64,000 nucleotides of DNA from Sphingomonadales bacterium 32-65-25 (GTDB lineage: Bacteria > Pseudomonadota > Alphaproteobacteria > Sphingomonadales > Sphingomonadaceae). Shown here one piece after another: positions 23,037 through 33,755 of this stretch. Position numbers and translations under genes: made by a program. A model generated the notes under the pieces. That model did no database searches. It saw nothing but the letters and a program-made list of their open reading frames with translations, and had not been told where the DNA came from. Positions within the stretch are counted from its first letter, which is position 1. Each line of letters starts with the position of its first letter. The stretch covers positions 62,001-126,000 of the forward strand of contig NCEU01000001.1 of the NCBI GenBank assembly GCA_002280855.1. The letters run 5' to 3'.

Positions 23037-24389
23037 ATGAGCAGCAAGCAGACCCGCCGCTATTTCGGCACCGATGGTATTCGTGGCCTGACCAACAGCC
23101 CGCCGATGACCGCAGCTATTGCCTTGAAACTGGGCCAGGCTGCCGGCCGGCATTTCCTGCGCGGCACGCACACGCACCGGGTGGTGATCGGCAAGGATAC
23201 GCGGCTTTCGGGCTACATGATGGAATCGGCACTGGTTGCAGGGTTCACCAGCGTGGGCATGGATGTAACGCTGCTGGGCCCGATGCCGACACCGGCGGTG
23301 GCGATGCTTACCCGTTCGATGCGCGCCGATATCGGTGTGATGATTTCGGCCAGCCACAATCCGTTCCACGATAACGGCATCAAGCTGTTTGGCCCCGATG
23401 GTTACAAACTGTCGGATGACGACGAGATGGCGATTGAGGCGCTGCTGGAGGAAGAGATTCCGCTGGCCGAGCCGCGCGCCATTGGTCGGGCGCGACGCAT
23501 TGATGACGCGCAGGGGCGCTATATTCACTTTGCCAAGGCGACCTTTCCGGAACATCTGCGCCTGGATGGGCTGAAGATCGTCATCGATTGCGCTCATGGG
23601 GCGGCCTACAAGGTGGCGCCAGCGGCGTTGTGGGAACTGGGTGCCGAAGTGATCGCCATCGGCGTGGCGCCCGACGGGTTCAATGTGAACGACAAGGTTG
23701 GTTCCACGCACCCGAAGGCCTTGCAGTTGAAGGTGCTGGAATCGGGCGCCGATATCGGCATCGCGCTGGATGGCGATGCGGATCGGCTGATCGTGGTGGA
23801 TGAACGCGGCCAGGTTGTGGATGGTGACCAGCTGATGGCGCTGATCGCCAGCCGCGCGGCCGAAGCCGGCACGTTGAAGGGCGGGGCGTTGGTGGCAACC
23901 GTGATGTCCAATTTGGGGCTGGAGCGCTTCCTGGAGAGCAAGGGCATCGCGCTGCACCGCGCCAACGTGGGCGACCGGCACGTGCTGGAACTGATGCGTG
24001 ACCGCGGCTGCAACGTCGGCGGCGAGCAATCGGGGCATATCATCCTGTCCGATCACGCAACGACCGGCGACGGGCTGGTGGCAGCCTTGCAGGTGCTCAG
24101 CGCACTGGTGGGTTCGGGCAAGCCGGCGAGCGAGCTGCTGCACCTGTTTGATCCGCTGCCGCAATTGCTGAAGAATGTGCGCTTCAAGGGCGGTGCGCCA
24201 TTGGAGGCCGACAGCGTGAAGGTCGCCATTGCTGCGGGTGAGGCGAAACTGGCCGGGCAGGGGAGGCTGCTCATTCGCAAGAGCGGCACCGAGCCATTGA
24301 TCCGCGTGATGGCCGAAGGCGAGGACAAGGCGCTGGTCGGCCGCGTAGTCGATGATATCTGCGCGGCCGTTGCCGCGGCTGCCGCCTGA
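23037..24389 (+). CDS. glmM: Phosphoglucosamine mutase GlmM
   Basis: Converts glucosamine-6-phosphate to glucosamine-1-phosphate for UDP-GlcNAc and peptidoglycan synthesis. It has 450 residues, normal length. Motifs: [11 protein letters not shown] at the N-terminus, [15 protein letters not shown] with the phosphoserine (ASHNP), DGDADR for the metal, GGEQSGHII for sugar binding, and [15 protein letters not shown] for phosphate binding. ATG 23037 gives the expected N-terminus. It is followed by overlapping small gene, thiD and rnhB in one operon. Confidence 0.96.
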   Translation: MSSKQTRRYFGTDGIRGLTNSPPMTAAIALKLGQAAGRHFLRGTHTHRVVIGKDTRLSGYMMESALVAGFTSVGMDVTLLGPMPTPAVAMLTRSMRADIGVMISASHNPFHDNGIKLFGPDGYKLSDDDEMAIEALLEEEIPLAEPRAIGRARRIDDAQGRYIHFAKATFPEHLRLDGLKIVIDCAHGAAYKVAPAALWELGAEVIAIGVAPDGFNVNDKVGSTHPKALQLKVLESGADIGIALDGDADRLIVVDERGQVVDGDQLMALIASRAAEAGTLKGGALVATVMSNLGLERFLESKGIALHRANVGDRHVLELMRDRGCNVGGEQSGHIILSDHATTGDGLVAALQVLSALVGSGKPASELLHLFDPLPQLLKNVRFKGGAPLEADSVKVAIAAGEAKLAGQGRLLIRKSGTEPLIRVMAEGEDKALVGRVVDDICAAVAAAAA

Positions 24390-24616
24390 TGCTGGAACTG
24401 CGGCCCGATTGCGAACGTTGCGGCGCCGATCTGCCGGCGGATGTGGCGGGTGCGCATATCTGCTCGTTCGAATGCAGCTTCTGCACGGCCTGCACGACGG
24501 GCCCGCTAGGCGGGCGGTGCCCCAATTGCGGCGGCGATCTGCAGTCAAGGCCGCTGCGGGTGGGTGCGGCGCTGGCGAAATATCCGGCCTCTGCGGAGCG
24601 CAAACATGGTCGCTAG
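24389..24616 (+). CDS. DUF1272 zinc-ribbon protein
   Basis: A 75-residue protein with paired cysteine motifs: CERCGADLP, CSFECSFCTAC and CPNCGGDL. This is the DUF1272 pattern (MLELRPxCExCxxDLPP), predicted to bind zinc. Its ATG overlaps the glmM stop by one base and its 3' end overlaps thiD, so it is translated in the same operon. Function is unknown. Confidence 0.85.
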   Translation: MLELRPDCERCGADLPADVAGAHICSFECSFCTACTTGPLGGRCPNCGGDLQSRPLRVGAALAKYPASAERKHGR

Positions 24617-25388
24617 GATTTTGGCCATCGCTGGGTCGGACAGTGGCGGCGGCGCCGGCATTCAGGCGGATATCAAGACGATCACCATGCTGGGCGGCTA
24701 TGCGATGACGGCGGTGACGGCGATCACCGTGCAGAACACGCTGGGTGTGAGCGCGGTGCACACGGTGCCGCCGGAGATCGTGGCCGGCCAGATCCGCGCC
24801 TGCATGGATGATATCGGCGTGGATGCCATCAAGATCGGCATGCTGGGCAATGAGGCCACCATCAATGCCGTGGCCGATGCGCTTGCGGGTTGCCGCGTGC
24901 CCATCGTGCTTGATCCGGTGATGATCGCCAAGGGCGGCGCGGCGCTGATCGAGGAGGAGGCGGTGTGGGCGATGATGCAGCGCCTGTTACCGCTGGCCAG
25001 CGTGATCACGCCGAACGTGCCCGAACTTGTCGCGCTGACCGAGACCGAGGTGGAGGATGCTGCCGACATGTTGCTGGCGGCGCAGGAACTGCTCAATGCC
25101 GGCCCGCGCGCGGTGCTGGCCAAGGGCGGGCATCTTGAGGGTGACCAGCTCACCGACTGGCTGGTGACGCGGCAGGGGCATTTGGCGTTCACCGATACGA
25201 AGATCGAAACGCGCCACAGCCACGGCACCGGGTGCACCTTGTCTGCCGCGCTGGCGTGCAGTCTGGGGCAGGGGCTGGCCTTGCCCGAAGCGGTGAAACG
25301 CGCACGGGTGTTTGTGCGGCAGGGGCTGGAACGGGCGCCGGGGTTCGGCCAGGGGCACGGGCCGTTGGGCTTTTATCCGTTGCCCTGA
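24606..25388 (+). CDS. thiD: Hydroxymethylpyrimidine (phosphate) kinase ThiD
   Basis: Phosphorylates hydroxymethylpyrimidine and its monophosphate in thiamine synthesis. It has 260 residues. Motifs: LAIAGSDSGGGAGIQADIKT (substrate and nucleotide loop), VLDPVMIAKGG, ITPNVPELVAL, and the anion hole HGTGCTLSAALA. ATG 24606 overlaps the DUF1272 gene by 11 bases, and its stop overlaps the rnhB start by one base. No other thiamine genes are close. Confidence 0.94.
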   Translation: MVARILAIAGSDSGGGAGIQADIKTITMLGGYAMTAVTAITVQNTLGVSAVHTVPPEIVAGQIRACMDDIGVDAIKIGMLGNEATINAVADALAGCRVPIVLDPVMIAKGGAALIEEEAVWAMMQRLLPLASVITPNVPELVALTETEVEDAADMLLAAQELLNAGPRAVLAKGGHLEGDQLTDWLVTRQGHLAFTDTKIETRHSHGTGCTLSAALACSLGQGLALPEAVKRARVFVRQGLERAPGFGQGHGPLGFYPLP

Positions 25389-25967
25389 TGCTGATCGCTG
25401 GGGTTGACGAGGCCGGGCGCGGGCCGTGGGCGGGGCCGGTGGTGGCCGCCGCTGTCATCCTGCGCGGGCGGGTGCCGACGGGCCTTGATGACAGCAAGAA
25501 ATTGAGCGCGAAGCGGCGTGAGGCGTTGTTCCATGCGTTGCACGACAGCGACTGCCTGATCGGTGTCGGCCAGGCCAGCGTGGTGGAGATCGACGCGATC
25601 AACATCTTGCAGGCGACCTATCTGGCGATGACGCGCGCGGTTGACGCGCTGGGGGAAGCGCCCGCCCATGTGCTGGTCGATGGCAACCGCTTGCCCAAAT
25701 GGCGCTGGCCGGCCACGGCCATCGTGGGCGGCGACGGCTGCGAGCCCGCGATCTCGGCCGCGTCCATTATCGCCAAGGTCACGCGCGACCGGCTCATGGC
25801 GGAACTGGATGCCGCGCACCCCGGCTATGGCTGGGCGACCAACCAGGGTTATGGTGTCGCGGCGCATGCAGATGCGCTGAACAGATTGGGTGCAACCCCG
25901 CATCACCGCGCCAGTTTTGCGCCCGTGCGCGCCGTGCTGCAGCGACTGCGCGAAGAAACTTCGGGGT

Positions 25968-25969
<2 letters not shown>
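25388..25969 (+). CDS. rnhB: Ribonuclease HII
   Basis: Removes RNA primers and misincorporated ribonucleotides from DNA. It has 193 residues, complete. Conserved acidic residues appear in IAGVDEAGRGPWAGPV, LDDSKKLSA, HVLVDGNRLPK and AASIIAKVTRD; the C-terminal GYGVAAHADALNRLGATPHHRASF block matches type II enzymes. It is the last gene of the glmM operon; the following 179 bases lead to ccrM and are packed with GANTC sites. Confidence 0.95.
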
Positions 25970-27312
<1,343 letters not shown>

Positions 27313-27480
27313 CGCCTGGCATCCATTTCCTGTTGGCATTTTCGCTTTTGCCAATTGCGTATCGTTCCCCTAACACACGTGCAGCCTGACGGGCTGTGGC
27401 ATCAACTGCCGCAGCCCGTTGCGTATGCCTGCTGCTGTGGCTAAGCCGCGCGGCAACCGACCTGTTGGGGAGAATGACGC

Positions 27481-29517
27481 GTGACGTTCAAGACCATATT
27501 GGCGCTGGCCACGGGCCTGACCATGTTTGCCGTTCCGGTTCTGGCTGCCGATACGAAGCCGCAGATCGGCACGTTCGGTTTCGATGTGGCCGGCATGGAA
27601 ACCAGCGTGAAGGCTGGCGACGATTTCGTGGGCCATACCGCCGGCAAATATATGGCCGCGCTGGAAATCCCCGCCGACAAGACCAATTATGGCATGTTCA
27701 CCAGGCTGCGTGACCTGTCCCAGGAACGCACCCGCGCCATCATCGAAAAGGCCGCCGCCAGTGGCGGCGCGCCGGGCAGCGAAGCCCAGAAGGTCGGCGA
27801 TTTCTTTGCCAGCTTCATGGATGAAGCCGCCATCGAAGCGAAGGGCATCGCCCCGCTGAAGCCGCAGCTTGATGCCATCGCCGCCATCGCAAGCAAGGCC
27901 GATTATGCCGAACTGGTGGGCCGCAATTTCAAGCTTGGCGTGCCCGGCCCGATCTTCATGGGCGTGGGCCCCGATCGCAAGAACCCTGATCGCTTTGTCG
28001 TGCAGGCTGGCCAGTCGGGCCTGGGCCTGCCGGATCGTGACTATTATCTGGACGACAAGAACGCATCGTTCGTGGCGGCTCGCACCAAGTACAAGGCGTA
28101 TATCGCCACCATGCTTGGCCTGGCCGGTTACGACAATGCCGCGGCCCGTGCCGAAGGCATCTTTGCGCTGGAAACCGCGATTGCGAAAACCCACTGGACC
28201 CGCGTCGAGCGCCGTCAGGCGGAAAAGACCTATAATCCGGTGCCGGTCGCTGAGTTGCCGACCCGCTTTGCCGGGCTTGATTGGAGCCGCATGATCGCCG
28301 GCAGCAGCATCCCGGTGCAGGGCGAGGTGATCATTGCCACGCCCAGCGCCATCGAAGGCACGGCCAAGGTGATCGCCGCCGCCGACCTGGCCGTGCTGAA
28401 GGATTATATGGCGTTCCACACCATCCGCGATGCCGCGGCCTTCCTGCCCAAGGCGTTTGTCGATGCCAATTTCGACATGTATTCCAAGACCTTGGGCGGC
28501 CAGCCCGAACAGACGCCGCGCTGGAAGCGGGGTGTGGACATCACCTCGGGCGTGCTCGGTGAAGCGCTGGGCAAGCTGTATGTGGCGGAATATTTCCCGC
28601 CGGAAGCCAAGGCCAAGGCCGATGCGCTGGTGAAGAACATCATCGCTGCCATGGATGCCCGCCTGGCCAATCTGGCGTGGATGGACCCCAAGACCCGGGT
28701 GGCTGCGCGCGAGAAGCTCGCCGCGTTCACGCCGAAGATTGGCTATCCGGACAAGTGGCAGGATTATTCGGCGCTCACCATTGTTCGCGGCGATGCCATG
28801 GGCAATGCCAAGCGTGCGACCGAGTTCGAGTTCAACGAATCCGTGGCCAAGCTGAACAAGCCGGTGGACCGCAGCGAGTGGTTCATGACGCCGATGACGG
28901 TGAACGCCTATGCCAACCCGACCTGGAACGAAATCGTGTTCCCGGCTGCAATTCTGCAGGCGCCGTTCTTTGATCCCAATGCCGATGATGCCGTGAACTA
29001 TGGCGGCATCGGCGCCGTGATCGGCCACGAAATCACCCACCATTTCGACGATCAAGGCCGCAAATATGACAAGACCGGCCGTCTTGCCGATTGGTGGACG
29101 GCTGAAGATGTGAAGCGCTTCAAGGAGGGCACCGACAAGGTCGTGGCCCAATATGGCGCGTACGAGCCGGTGGCCGGCAAGAAGGTGAACGGTGAGCTGA
29201 CCCTGGGCGAGAATATCGCCGATCTGGCCGGTATCACCATCGCCTATGATGGCTGGAAGCGCAGCCTTGGCGGCAAGAAGCCGAAGGCTATCGATGGTTT
29301 TACCGGCGATCAGCGCTTCTTCCTCGGCTTCAGCCAGGTGTGGCGCCAGAAGTATCGCGAACCGGCGCTGCTGCAGCAGCTGGTCACCGATCCGCACACG
29401 CCGGGCCATTTCCGCCCGTACGTGGTGCGCAACATTGATGCCTGGTACAAGGCATTCAACGTGAAGCAGGGCGAGAAGATGTATCTCTCGCCGGAAGAGC
29501 GCATCAAGCTGTGGTAA
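27481..29517 (+). CDS. M13 family metallopeptidase (neprilysin/PepO-like)
   Basis: An exported zinc endopeptidase of 678 residues. The signal peptide ends VLAADT. Family motifs: VNAYANPTWNEIVFPAAILQ, the zinc site GHEITHHFDDQG (HExxH), and ENIADLAGI (third zinc ligand Glu and Asp). Length matches the 650-700 residues of bacterial M13 enzymes. GTG 27481 is used because GGGGAGA lies just upstream and no in-frame ATG precedes the signal peptide. Probably degrades peptides in the periplasm. Confidence 0.92.
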   Translation: MTFKTILALATGLTMFAVPVLAADTKPQIGTFGFDVAGMETSVKAGDDFVGHTAGKYMAALEIPADKTNYGMFTRLRDLSQERTRAIIEKAAASGGAPGSEAQKVGDFFASFMDEAAIEAKGIAPLKPQLDAIAAIASKADYAELVGRNFKLGVPGPIFMGVGPDRKNPDRFVVQAGQSGLGLPDRDYYLDDKNASFVAARTKYKAYIATMLGLAGYDNAAARAEGIFALETAIAKTHWTRVERRQAEKTYNPVPVAELPTRFAGLDWSRMIAGSSIPVQGEVIIATPSAIEGTAKVIAAADLAVLKDYMAFHTIRDAAAFLPKAFVDANFDMYSKTLGGQPEQTPRWKRGVDITSGVLGEALGKLYVAEYFPPEAKAKADALVKNIIAAMDARLANLAWMDPKTRVAAREKLAAFTPKIGYPDKWQDYSALTIVRGDAMGNAKRATEFEFNESVAKLNKPVDRSEWFMTPMTVNAYANPTWNEIVFPAAILQAPFFDPNADDAVNYGGIGAVIGHEITHHFDDQGRKYDKTGRLADWWTAEDVKRFKEGTDKVVAQYGAYEPVAGKKVNGELTLGENIADLAGITIAYDGWKRSLGGKKPKAIDGFTGDQRFFLGFSQVWRQKYREPALLQQLVTDPHTPGHFRPYVVRNIDAWYKAFNVKQGEKMYLSPEERIKLW

Positions 29518-30500
29518 GGCGTTATTATCGCCCGATACTGACTGAAGGAGAGGGGCTGCCGCTTGCCGGCGGCCCTTTTTCGTTTGCGCGCTGCGAAGTG
29601 CTGACGCGGGCGGGGAGCGAGGGACTGGTGAACGCGGGCGATGTGCCCGATGACTGGCGGGAGCGGCTGACGCGGCCACGCCCGTTGCTGGCGCGCTTCG
29701 ATCAACCGCTGCCGCTGGTGATGGGGGTCCTCAACATCACGCCCGACAGCTTTTCCGATGGTGGCCGCCATGATGCGCCGGATGCCGCCATTGCCGCTGC
29801 TCACGCCATGCACAAGGCCGGTGCTGCACTTATCGACGTGGGGGCGGAATCCACGCGGCCCGGAGCGCCGGAATTGCCGGTGGCTGATGAACTGGCGCGG
29901 CTTGCTCCATTGTGGGCCGGGCTGGCCGGGCTGCCAGTCTCCATCGACACGCGCAAATCGCCGGTGATGGCGGTCGCGCTGGATCAAGGCGCCATGATCG
30001 TCAATGATGTCAGCGCGCTGGGCCATGATCCGGCGGCCATGGCGCTGGTCGCCGCGCGCGGTTGCCCGGTGATATTGATGCACCACCAGGGCACGCCCGA
30101 AACCATGCAGATCGCGCCGCAGTATGACAACGCCCTGCTCGACGTGTTCGATTGGCTGGAGGGACGGATTGCCGCAGCCATGGCCGGCGGGATCGCACCT
30201 GATGCCATCATCGCCGATCCCGGCATCGGTTTCGGCAAGGGGCTCGATCATAATCTGGCGCTGCTCAAAGGGCTCAGCTTGCTGCACGGCCTCGGCGTGC
30301 CGATCCTGCTTGGTGCCAGTCGCAAGTCATTGATTTCCAAGCTGGCCGGCGAGTTGCCGGTAGAACAGCGCCTGCCCGGTAGCCTTGCGCTGGCGTTGGC
30401 CGGGGCCAATGCCGGGGTGCAGATCATGCGCGTTCATGATGTGCCCGAAACCGCCCAAGCCCTCGCGGTTTGGCGAGCCTGCCATCCCGTACGGGCCTGA
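29511..30500 (+). CDS. folP: Dihydropteroate synthase
   Basis: Condenses p-aminobenzoate with dihydropterin pyrophosphate in folate synthesis; target of sulfonamides. The core from ~residue 68 has LVMGVLNITPDSFSDGG, DVGAESTRPGA, SIDTRKS, VNDVSALG, MHHQGTP, DPGIGFGKG, and LLGASRKSLI. The N-terminal ~65 residues (YYRPILTEGEGLPLAGGPFSF...) form the extension usual in alphaproteobacterial FolP. GTG 29511 overlaps the M13 gene by 7 bases; the exact start is uncertain. Confidence 0.94.
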   Translation: MVRRYYRPILTEGEGLPLAGGPFSFARCEVLTRAGSEGLVNAGDVPDDWRERLTRPRPLLARFDQPLPLVMGVLNITPDSFSDGGRHDAPDAAIAAAHAMHKAGAALIDVGAESTRPGAPELPVADELARLAPLWAGLAGLPVSIDTRKSPVMAVALDQGAMIVNDVSALGHDPAAMALVAARGCPVILMHHQGTPETMQIAPQYDNALLDVFDWLEGRIAAAMAGGIAPDAIIADPGIGFGKGLDHNLALLKGLSLLHGLGVPILLGASRKSLISKLAGELPVEQRLPGSLALALAGANAGVQIMRVHDVPETAQALAVWRACHPVRA

Positions 30501-30543
30501 GCGGGCATTTGCCCCTTCACAGCCGCGCCGTGTCTGCTAACAG

Positions 30544-30573
30544 GCAACCTGCACAGGTTGCGGTTTTGCAACC
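30544..30573 (+). repeat. Three mutually complementary segments between folP and the cox4/pnt genes
   Basis: GCAACCTG (30544-30551), CAGGTTGC (30554-30561) and GCAACC (30568-30573). The middle segment can pair with either flank (2-base or 6-base loop), giving two alternative hairpins 34 bases before ATG 30607. No T-run follows. Confidence 0.4.
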
Positions 30574-30606
30574 AGCCACTGCAATTCAACGAGGGTTTCG
30601 CCGGTC

Positions 30607-30732
30607 ATGGCCAGCAACGAACAGCAGAACGACAGCCACCGTTCCACCTATGAAAGCTTCACCGGCTTCACCAAGTGGGGCACGATCTTCGTGATCGTGG
30701 TCGTGGTCGCACTCTACGTGTTCCTGGTCTGA
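30607..30732 (+). CDS. aa3-type cytochrome c oxidase subunit IV-like protein
   Basis: A 41-residue protein with a hydrophilic N-terminus (MASNEQQNDSHRSTYESF) and one transmembrane helix (TIFVIVVVVALYVFLV). The pattern H-x-x-TYxxFxxFxKW followed by a single helix fits bacterial aa3 oxidase subunit IV (COX4-like). It commonly sits just before pntA in sphingomonads, as here, 26 bases upstream of the pntA start. The rest of the oxidase is not in the window. Confidence 0.75.
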   Translation: MASNEQQNDSHRSTYESFTGFTKWGTIFVIVVVVALYVFLV

Positions 30733-30758
30733 TTGCAGCGCAGCTTGGGGGCGAAACC

Positions 30759-31886
30759 ATGAAGATCGCGGTGCTGAAGGAAGCCGGCGGCGTTGAAACG
30801 CGCGTTGCGGCCACCCCGGAAACGGTGAAGAAACTGATGGCTCTTGGGGCCAGCGTGGCGGTGGAAACCGGCGCCGGCTTTGGCGCCAAGATCAGCGATG
30901 CCGATTATGCCGCCGCTGGCGCCACGGTCGCGCCTCGCGCCGACGTGATTGCCGGCGCCGATATGGTGCTGGGCGTGCAGGGGCCGGCGCTGGCCGATCT
31001 GCCGGGTATCAAGGCCGGCACGATCCTGGCCGCCATCCAGTCGCCCTTCACCGACCGTGCCAAGATTGACGCCTATGCTGGCGCTGGCCTGATCGCTTAT
31101 GCCATGGAATTGATGCCGCGCACCACGCGCGCGCAATCGATGGACGTGCTGTCCAGCCAGTCCAACCTTGCCGGTTACAAGGCGGTGATCGATGCCGGCG
31201 AAGCCTATGGCCGCGCCTTTGCCATGATGATGACGGCCGCTGGCACCATCAGTGCAGCGCGTGTGTTCATCATGGGGGTCGGCGTTGCCGGTCTGCAGGC
31301 CATCGCCACTGCCCGCCGCCTGGGCGGCGTGGTCAGCGCCACCGACGTGCGCGCCGCCACCAAGGAACAGATTGAATCGCTGGGCGCCAAGGCGATCTTC
31401 GTGGAGAAGGTGGCGGGTATCAGCGGTGAAGGCGCCGGCGGCTATGCCACCGAAATGAGCGACGAATACAAGGCGGCGCAGGCCGAGCTGGTATCGTCGC
31501 ACATCGCCAAGCAGGATATCGTCATCACCACCGCGCTGATCCCGGGCCGCCCGGCGCCGCGCCTTATCACCGATGCGCAGGTCGCTTCCATGCGGCCGGG
31601 CAGCGTGATCGTCGATCTGGCGGTGGACAGCGGCGGCAACGTCGAAGGCGCAGTTGCTGGCGAAATTGTCGAGCGTCACGGCGTGAAGATCATCGGCCAC
31701 AAGAACCCGGCCAGCCGGCTCGCGCCCGATGCGTCGGCGCTGTACAGCCGCAACCTGTTCAACATGATCAACGCCTTCTGGGACAAGGAGGCGAAAGCCG
31801 CCGTGTGGCCGGCCGATGATGACATCGTGAAGGGCATCAAGCTGACCGAGGGCGGCAAGATCGTCCACGAACGCCTGCAGGGGTAA
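30759..31886 (+). CDS. pntA: NAD(P) transhydrogenase subunit alpha part 1
   Basis: The NAD(H)-binding component of the proton-translocating transhydrogenase, which makes NADPH from NADH at the expense of proton motive force. It has 375 residues: MKIAVLKEAGGVETRVAATPETV at the start, VFIMGVGVAGLQAIATARRLG (Rossmann GxGxxG), RPAPRLITDAQVASMRPGSVIVDLAVDSGGN, and NPASRLAPDASALYSRN. The membrane part of the alpha chain is encoded separately, the usual alphaproteobacterial three-gene form. Confidence 0.95.
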   Translation: MKIAVLKEAGGVETRVAATPETVKKLMALGASVAVETGAGFGAKISDADYAAAGATVAPRADVIAGADMVLGVQGPALADLPGIKAGTILAAIQSPFTDRAKIDAYAGAGLIAYAMELMPRTTRAQSMDVLSSQSNLAGYKAVIDAGEAYGRAFAMMMTAAGTISAARVFIMGVGVAGLQAIATARRLGGVVSATDVRAATKEQIESLGAKAIFVEKVAGISGEGAGGYATEMSDEYKAAQAELVSSHIAKQDIVITTALIPGRPAPRLITDAQVASMRPGSVIVDLAVDSGGNVEGAVAGEIVERHGVKIIGHKNPASRLAPDASALYSRNLFNMINAFWDKEAKAAVWPADDDIVKGIKLTEGGKIVHERLQG

Positions 31887-31891
31887 GCATC

Positions 31892-32203
31892 ATGGATTTC
31901 CTGTCGATCCTGTCGATCTTCGTGCTGGCGGTGTTCGTCGGCTATTATGTCGTGTGGTCGGTCACGCCGGCGCTGCACACGCCGTTGATGGCCGTGACCA
32001 ACGCCATTTCATCGGTGATCATCGTCGGCGCGCTCATCGCGGCGGCAGCGGGCGCCATCACTGATGGCGGCGGCCTGTCGCAGTGGCTGGGCCTGCTGGG
32101 CGTCGTGCTGGCCAGCGTGAACATCTTTGGCGGCTTTGCCGTCACGCGCCGCATGCTCGCCATGTACAAGAAAAAAGACAAGAAGCCGGCGGCTTCGAAG
32201 TAA
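31892..32203 (+). CDS. pntAB: NAD(P) transhydrogenase subunit alpha part 2 (membrane)
   Basis: A 103-residue membrane component with three or four helices: LSILSIFVLAVFVGYYVVW, HTPLMAVTNAISSVIIVGALIA, LGLLGVVLASVNIFGGFAVTRRML, and a Lys-rich tail. HTPLMAVTNAIS and NIFGGFAVTRRML are hallmark sequences. It starts 5 bases after pntA and 18 bases before pntB, so all three are co-transcribed. Confidence 0.94.
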   Translation: MDFLSILSIFVLAVFVGYYVVWSVTPALHTPLMAVTNAISSVIIVGALIAAAAGAITDGGGLSQWLGLLGVVLASVNIFGGFAVTRRMLAMYKKKDKKPAASK

Positions 32204-32221
32204 GGGCAGGGGCAAACGACC

Positions 32222-33667
32222 ATGGAACACGCAGTCGCCGCTACCCCGGCCTGGGCCGTTTTGGCCTATCTCGCCGCCGGTGTGCTTTTCATCCTTGCCC
32301 TGCGCGGGCTGTCGTCGCCGGAATCCAGCCAGGCGGGCAACCGCAATGGCATGATCGGCATGGCGCTGGCCGTGGGCACCACGCTCGCGCTGCACCCGAC
32401 CGGCCTGCTGCTGATCATTGGCGCCATCGCCATCGGCGGCGGCATTGGCTGGGTGATCGCCCAGCGCATCCAGATGACGGCGATGCCGGAACTGGTCGCG
32501 GGCTTCCACAGCCTGGTCGGCATGGCCGCCGTGCTGGTCGGTTGCGCTGCCTATCTCAATCCGGGCGCGTTCGGCATCACCGATGCCACTGGTGCGATCC
32601 TCGCCGTCAGCCGCGTGGAAATGGGCCTGGGTGTTGCCATCGGGGCCATCACCTTCTCCGGCTCGATCATCGCCTTCCTCAAGCTATCGGGCCGCATGTC
32701 CGGCTCGCCGATCCTGCTGCCCGGCCGTCACATCATCAACCTTGGCGTGCTGGCCGGGATCGTCGTGCTCACCGGCGTGTTCGCTTTTGATGCTGCCGCC
32801 GGCATGGGTCAGGGCCCGCTGATGTGGATCATCCTGGGCCTCAGCTTCATCATCGGTGTGACACTGATCATCCCGATCGGCGGGGCAGACATGCCGGTCG
32901 TCATCTCGATGCTGAACAGCTATTCGGGCTGGGCCGCCGCGGCGATGGGCTTTACCCTGCAGAACACCGCGATGATCATCACCGGCGCACTGGTCGGTTC
33001 ATCGGGTGCGATCCTGTCGTACATCATGTGCAAGGCGATGAACCGCAGCTTCATCAGCGTGATCGCTGGCGGCTTTGGTGCGGATTCGGGCAGTGGCGGT
33101 GGCGACAAAGCGTCTGGCCCGGCCAAGAGCTACAAGGCCGGTTCGGCCGACGATGCCGCGTTCATCATGCAGAATGCCGAAACCGTGATCATCGTGCCGG
33201 GTTACGGCATGGCCGTGTCCCAGGCCCAGCACGCGCTCAGGGAAATGGGCGATCTGCTGCGCAAGGAAGGCGTTTCGGTGAAATACGCCATCCACCCGGT
33301 CGCCGGCCGCATGCCCGGCCACATGAACGTGCTGCTGGCCGAAGCCAACGTGCCCTATGATGAAGTCTTTGAACTGGAAGACATCAACAGCGAGTTCGGC
33401 CAGTGCGATGTCGCCTTCGTCATCGGCGCCAACGACGTGACCAACCCGCTTGCCAAGACCGACAAGACGTCGCCCATCTATGGCATGCCGATCCTGGACG
33501 TCGAAAAGGCCAAGACCGTGCTGTTCATCAAGCGCTCCATGGGCGGCGTGGGTTATGCCGGCGTGGACAATCCCGTGTTCTATGCGGACAACACGATGAT
33601 GCTGCTGGCGGATGCCAAGAAGATGGTCGAAAACATCGTGAAGGCGCTCAATGGCGGGGGCCACTGA
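32222..33667 (+). CDS. pntB: NAD(P) transhydrogenase subunit beta
   Basis: The membrane and NADP(H)-binding subunit, 481 residues. The N-terminal ~270 residues form about nine helices (AIAIGGGIGWVIAQRIQMTAMPELVAGFHSLVGMAAV). The C-terminal domain binds NADP: IIVPGYGMAVSQAQHALREM, GRMPGHMNVLLAEANVPY, VAFVIGANDVTNPLAKTD, KRSMGGVGYAGVDN. A bidirectional terminator follows. Confidence 0.96.
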   Translation: MEHAVAATPAWAVLAYLAAGVLFILALRGLSSPESSQAGNRNGMIGMALAVGTTLALHPTGLLLIIGAIAIGGGIGWVIAQRIQMTAMPELVAGFHSLVGMAAVLVGCAAYLNPGAFGITDATGAILAVSRVEMGLGVAIGAITFSGSIIAFLKLSGRMSGSPILLPGRHIINLGVLAGIVVLTGVFAFDAAAGMGQGPLMWIILGLSFIIGVTLIIPIGGADMPVVISMLNSYSGWAAAAMGFTLQNTAMIITGALVGSSGAILSYIMCKAMNRSFISVIAGGFGADSGSGGGDKASGPAKSYKAGSADDAAFIMQNAETVIIVPGYGMAVSQAQHALREMGDLLRKEGVSVKYAIHPVAGRMPGHMNVLLAEANVPYDEVFELEDINSEFGQCDVAFVIGANDVTNPLAKTDKTSPIYGMPILDVEKAKTVLFIKRSMGGVGYAGVDNPVFYADNTMMLLADAKKMVENIVKALNGGGH

Positions 33668-33700
33668 GCCCAGCCCTGCGGCAAGATCGTACGACAAATG

Positions 33701-33731
33701 AAAAGGGCGGCCTCAATAGGCCGCCCTTTCT
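33701..33731. terminator. Bidirectional terminator between pntB and msrA
   Basis: A 12-bp stem AAAGGGCGGCCT / AGGCCGCCCTTT with loop CAAT; A- and T-rich flanks serve both strands. Confidence 0.85.
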
Positions 33732-33755
33732 CGTTCCTGCGACGGAGCCAGTGGC

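Noticed and set aside
27370..29679. A 769-codon minus-strand frame opposite the M13 peptidase gene
   Set aside because: The sense strand encodes a complete HExxH metallopeptidase with signal peptide; the antisense translation has no recognisable features.
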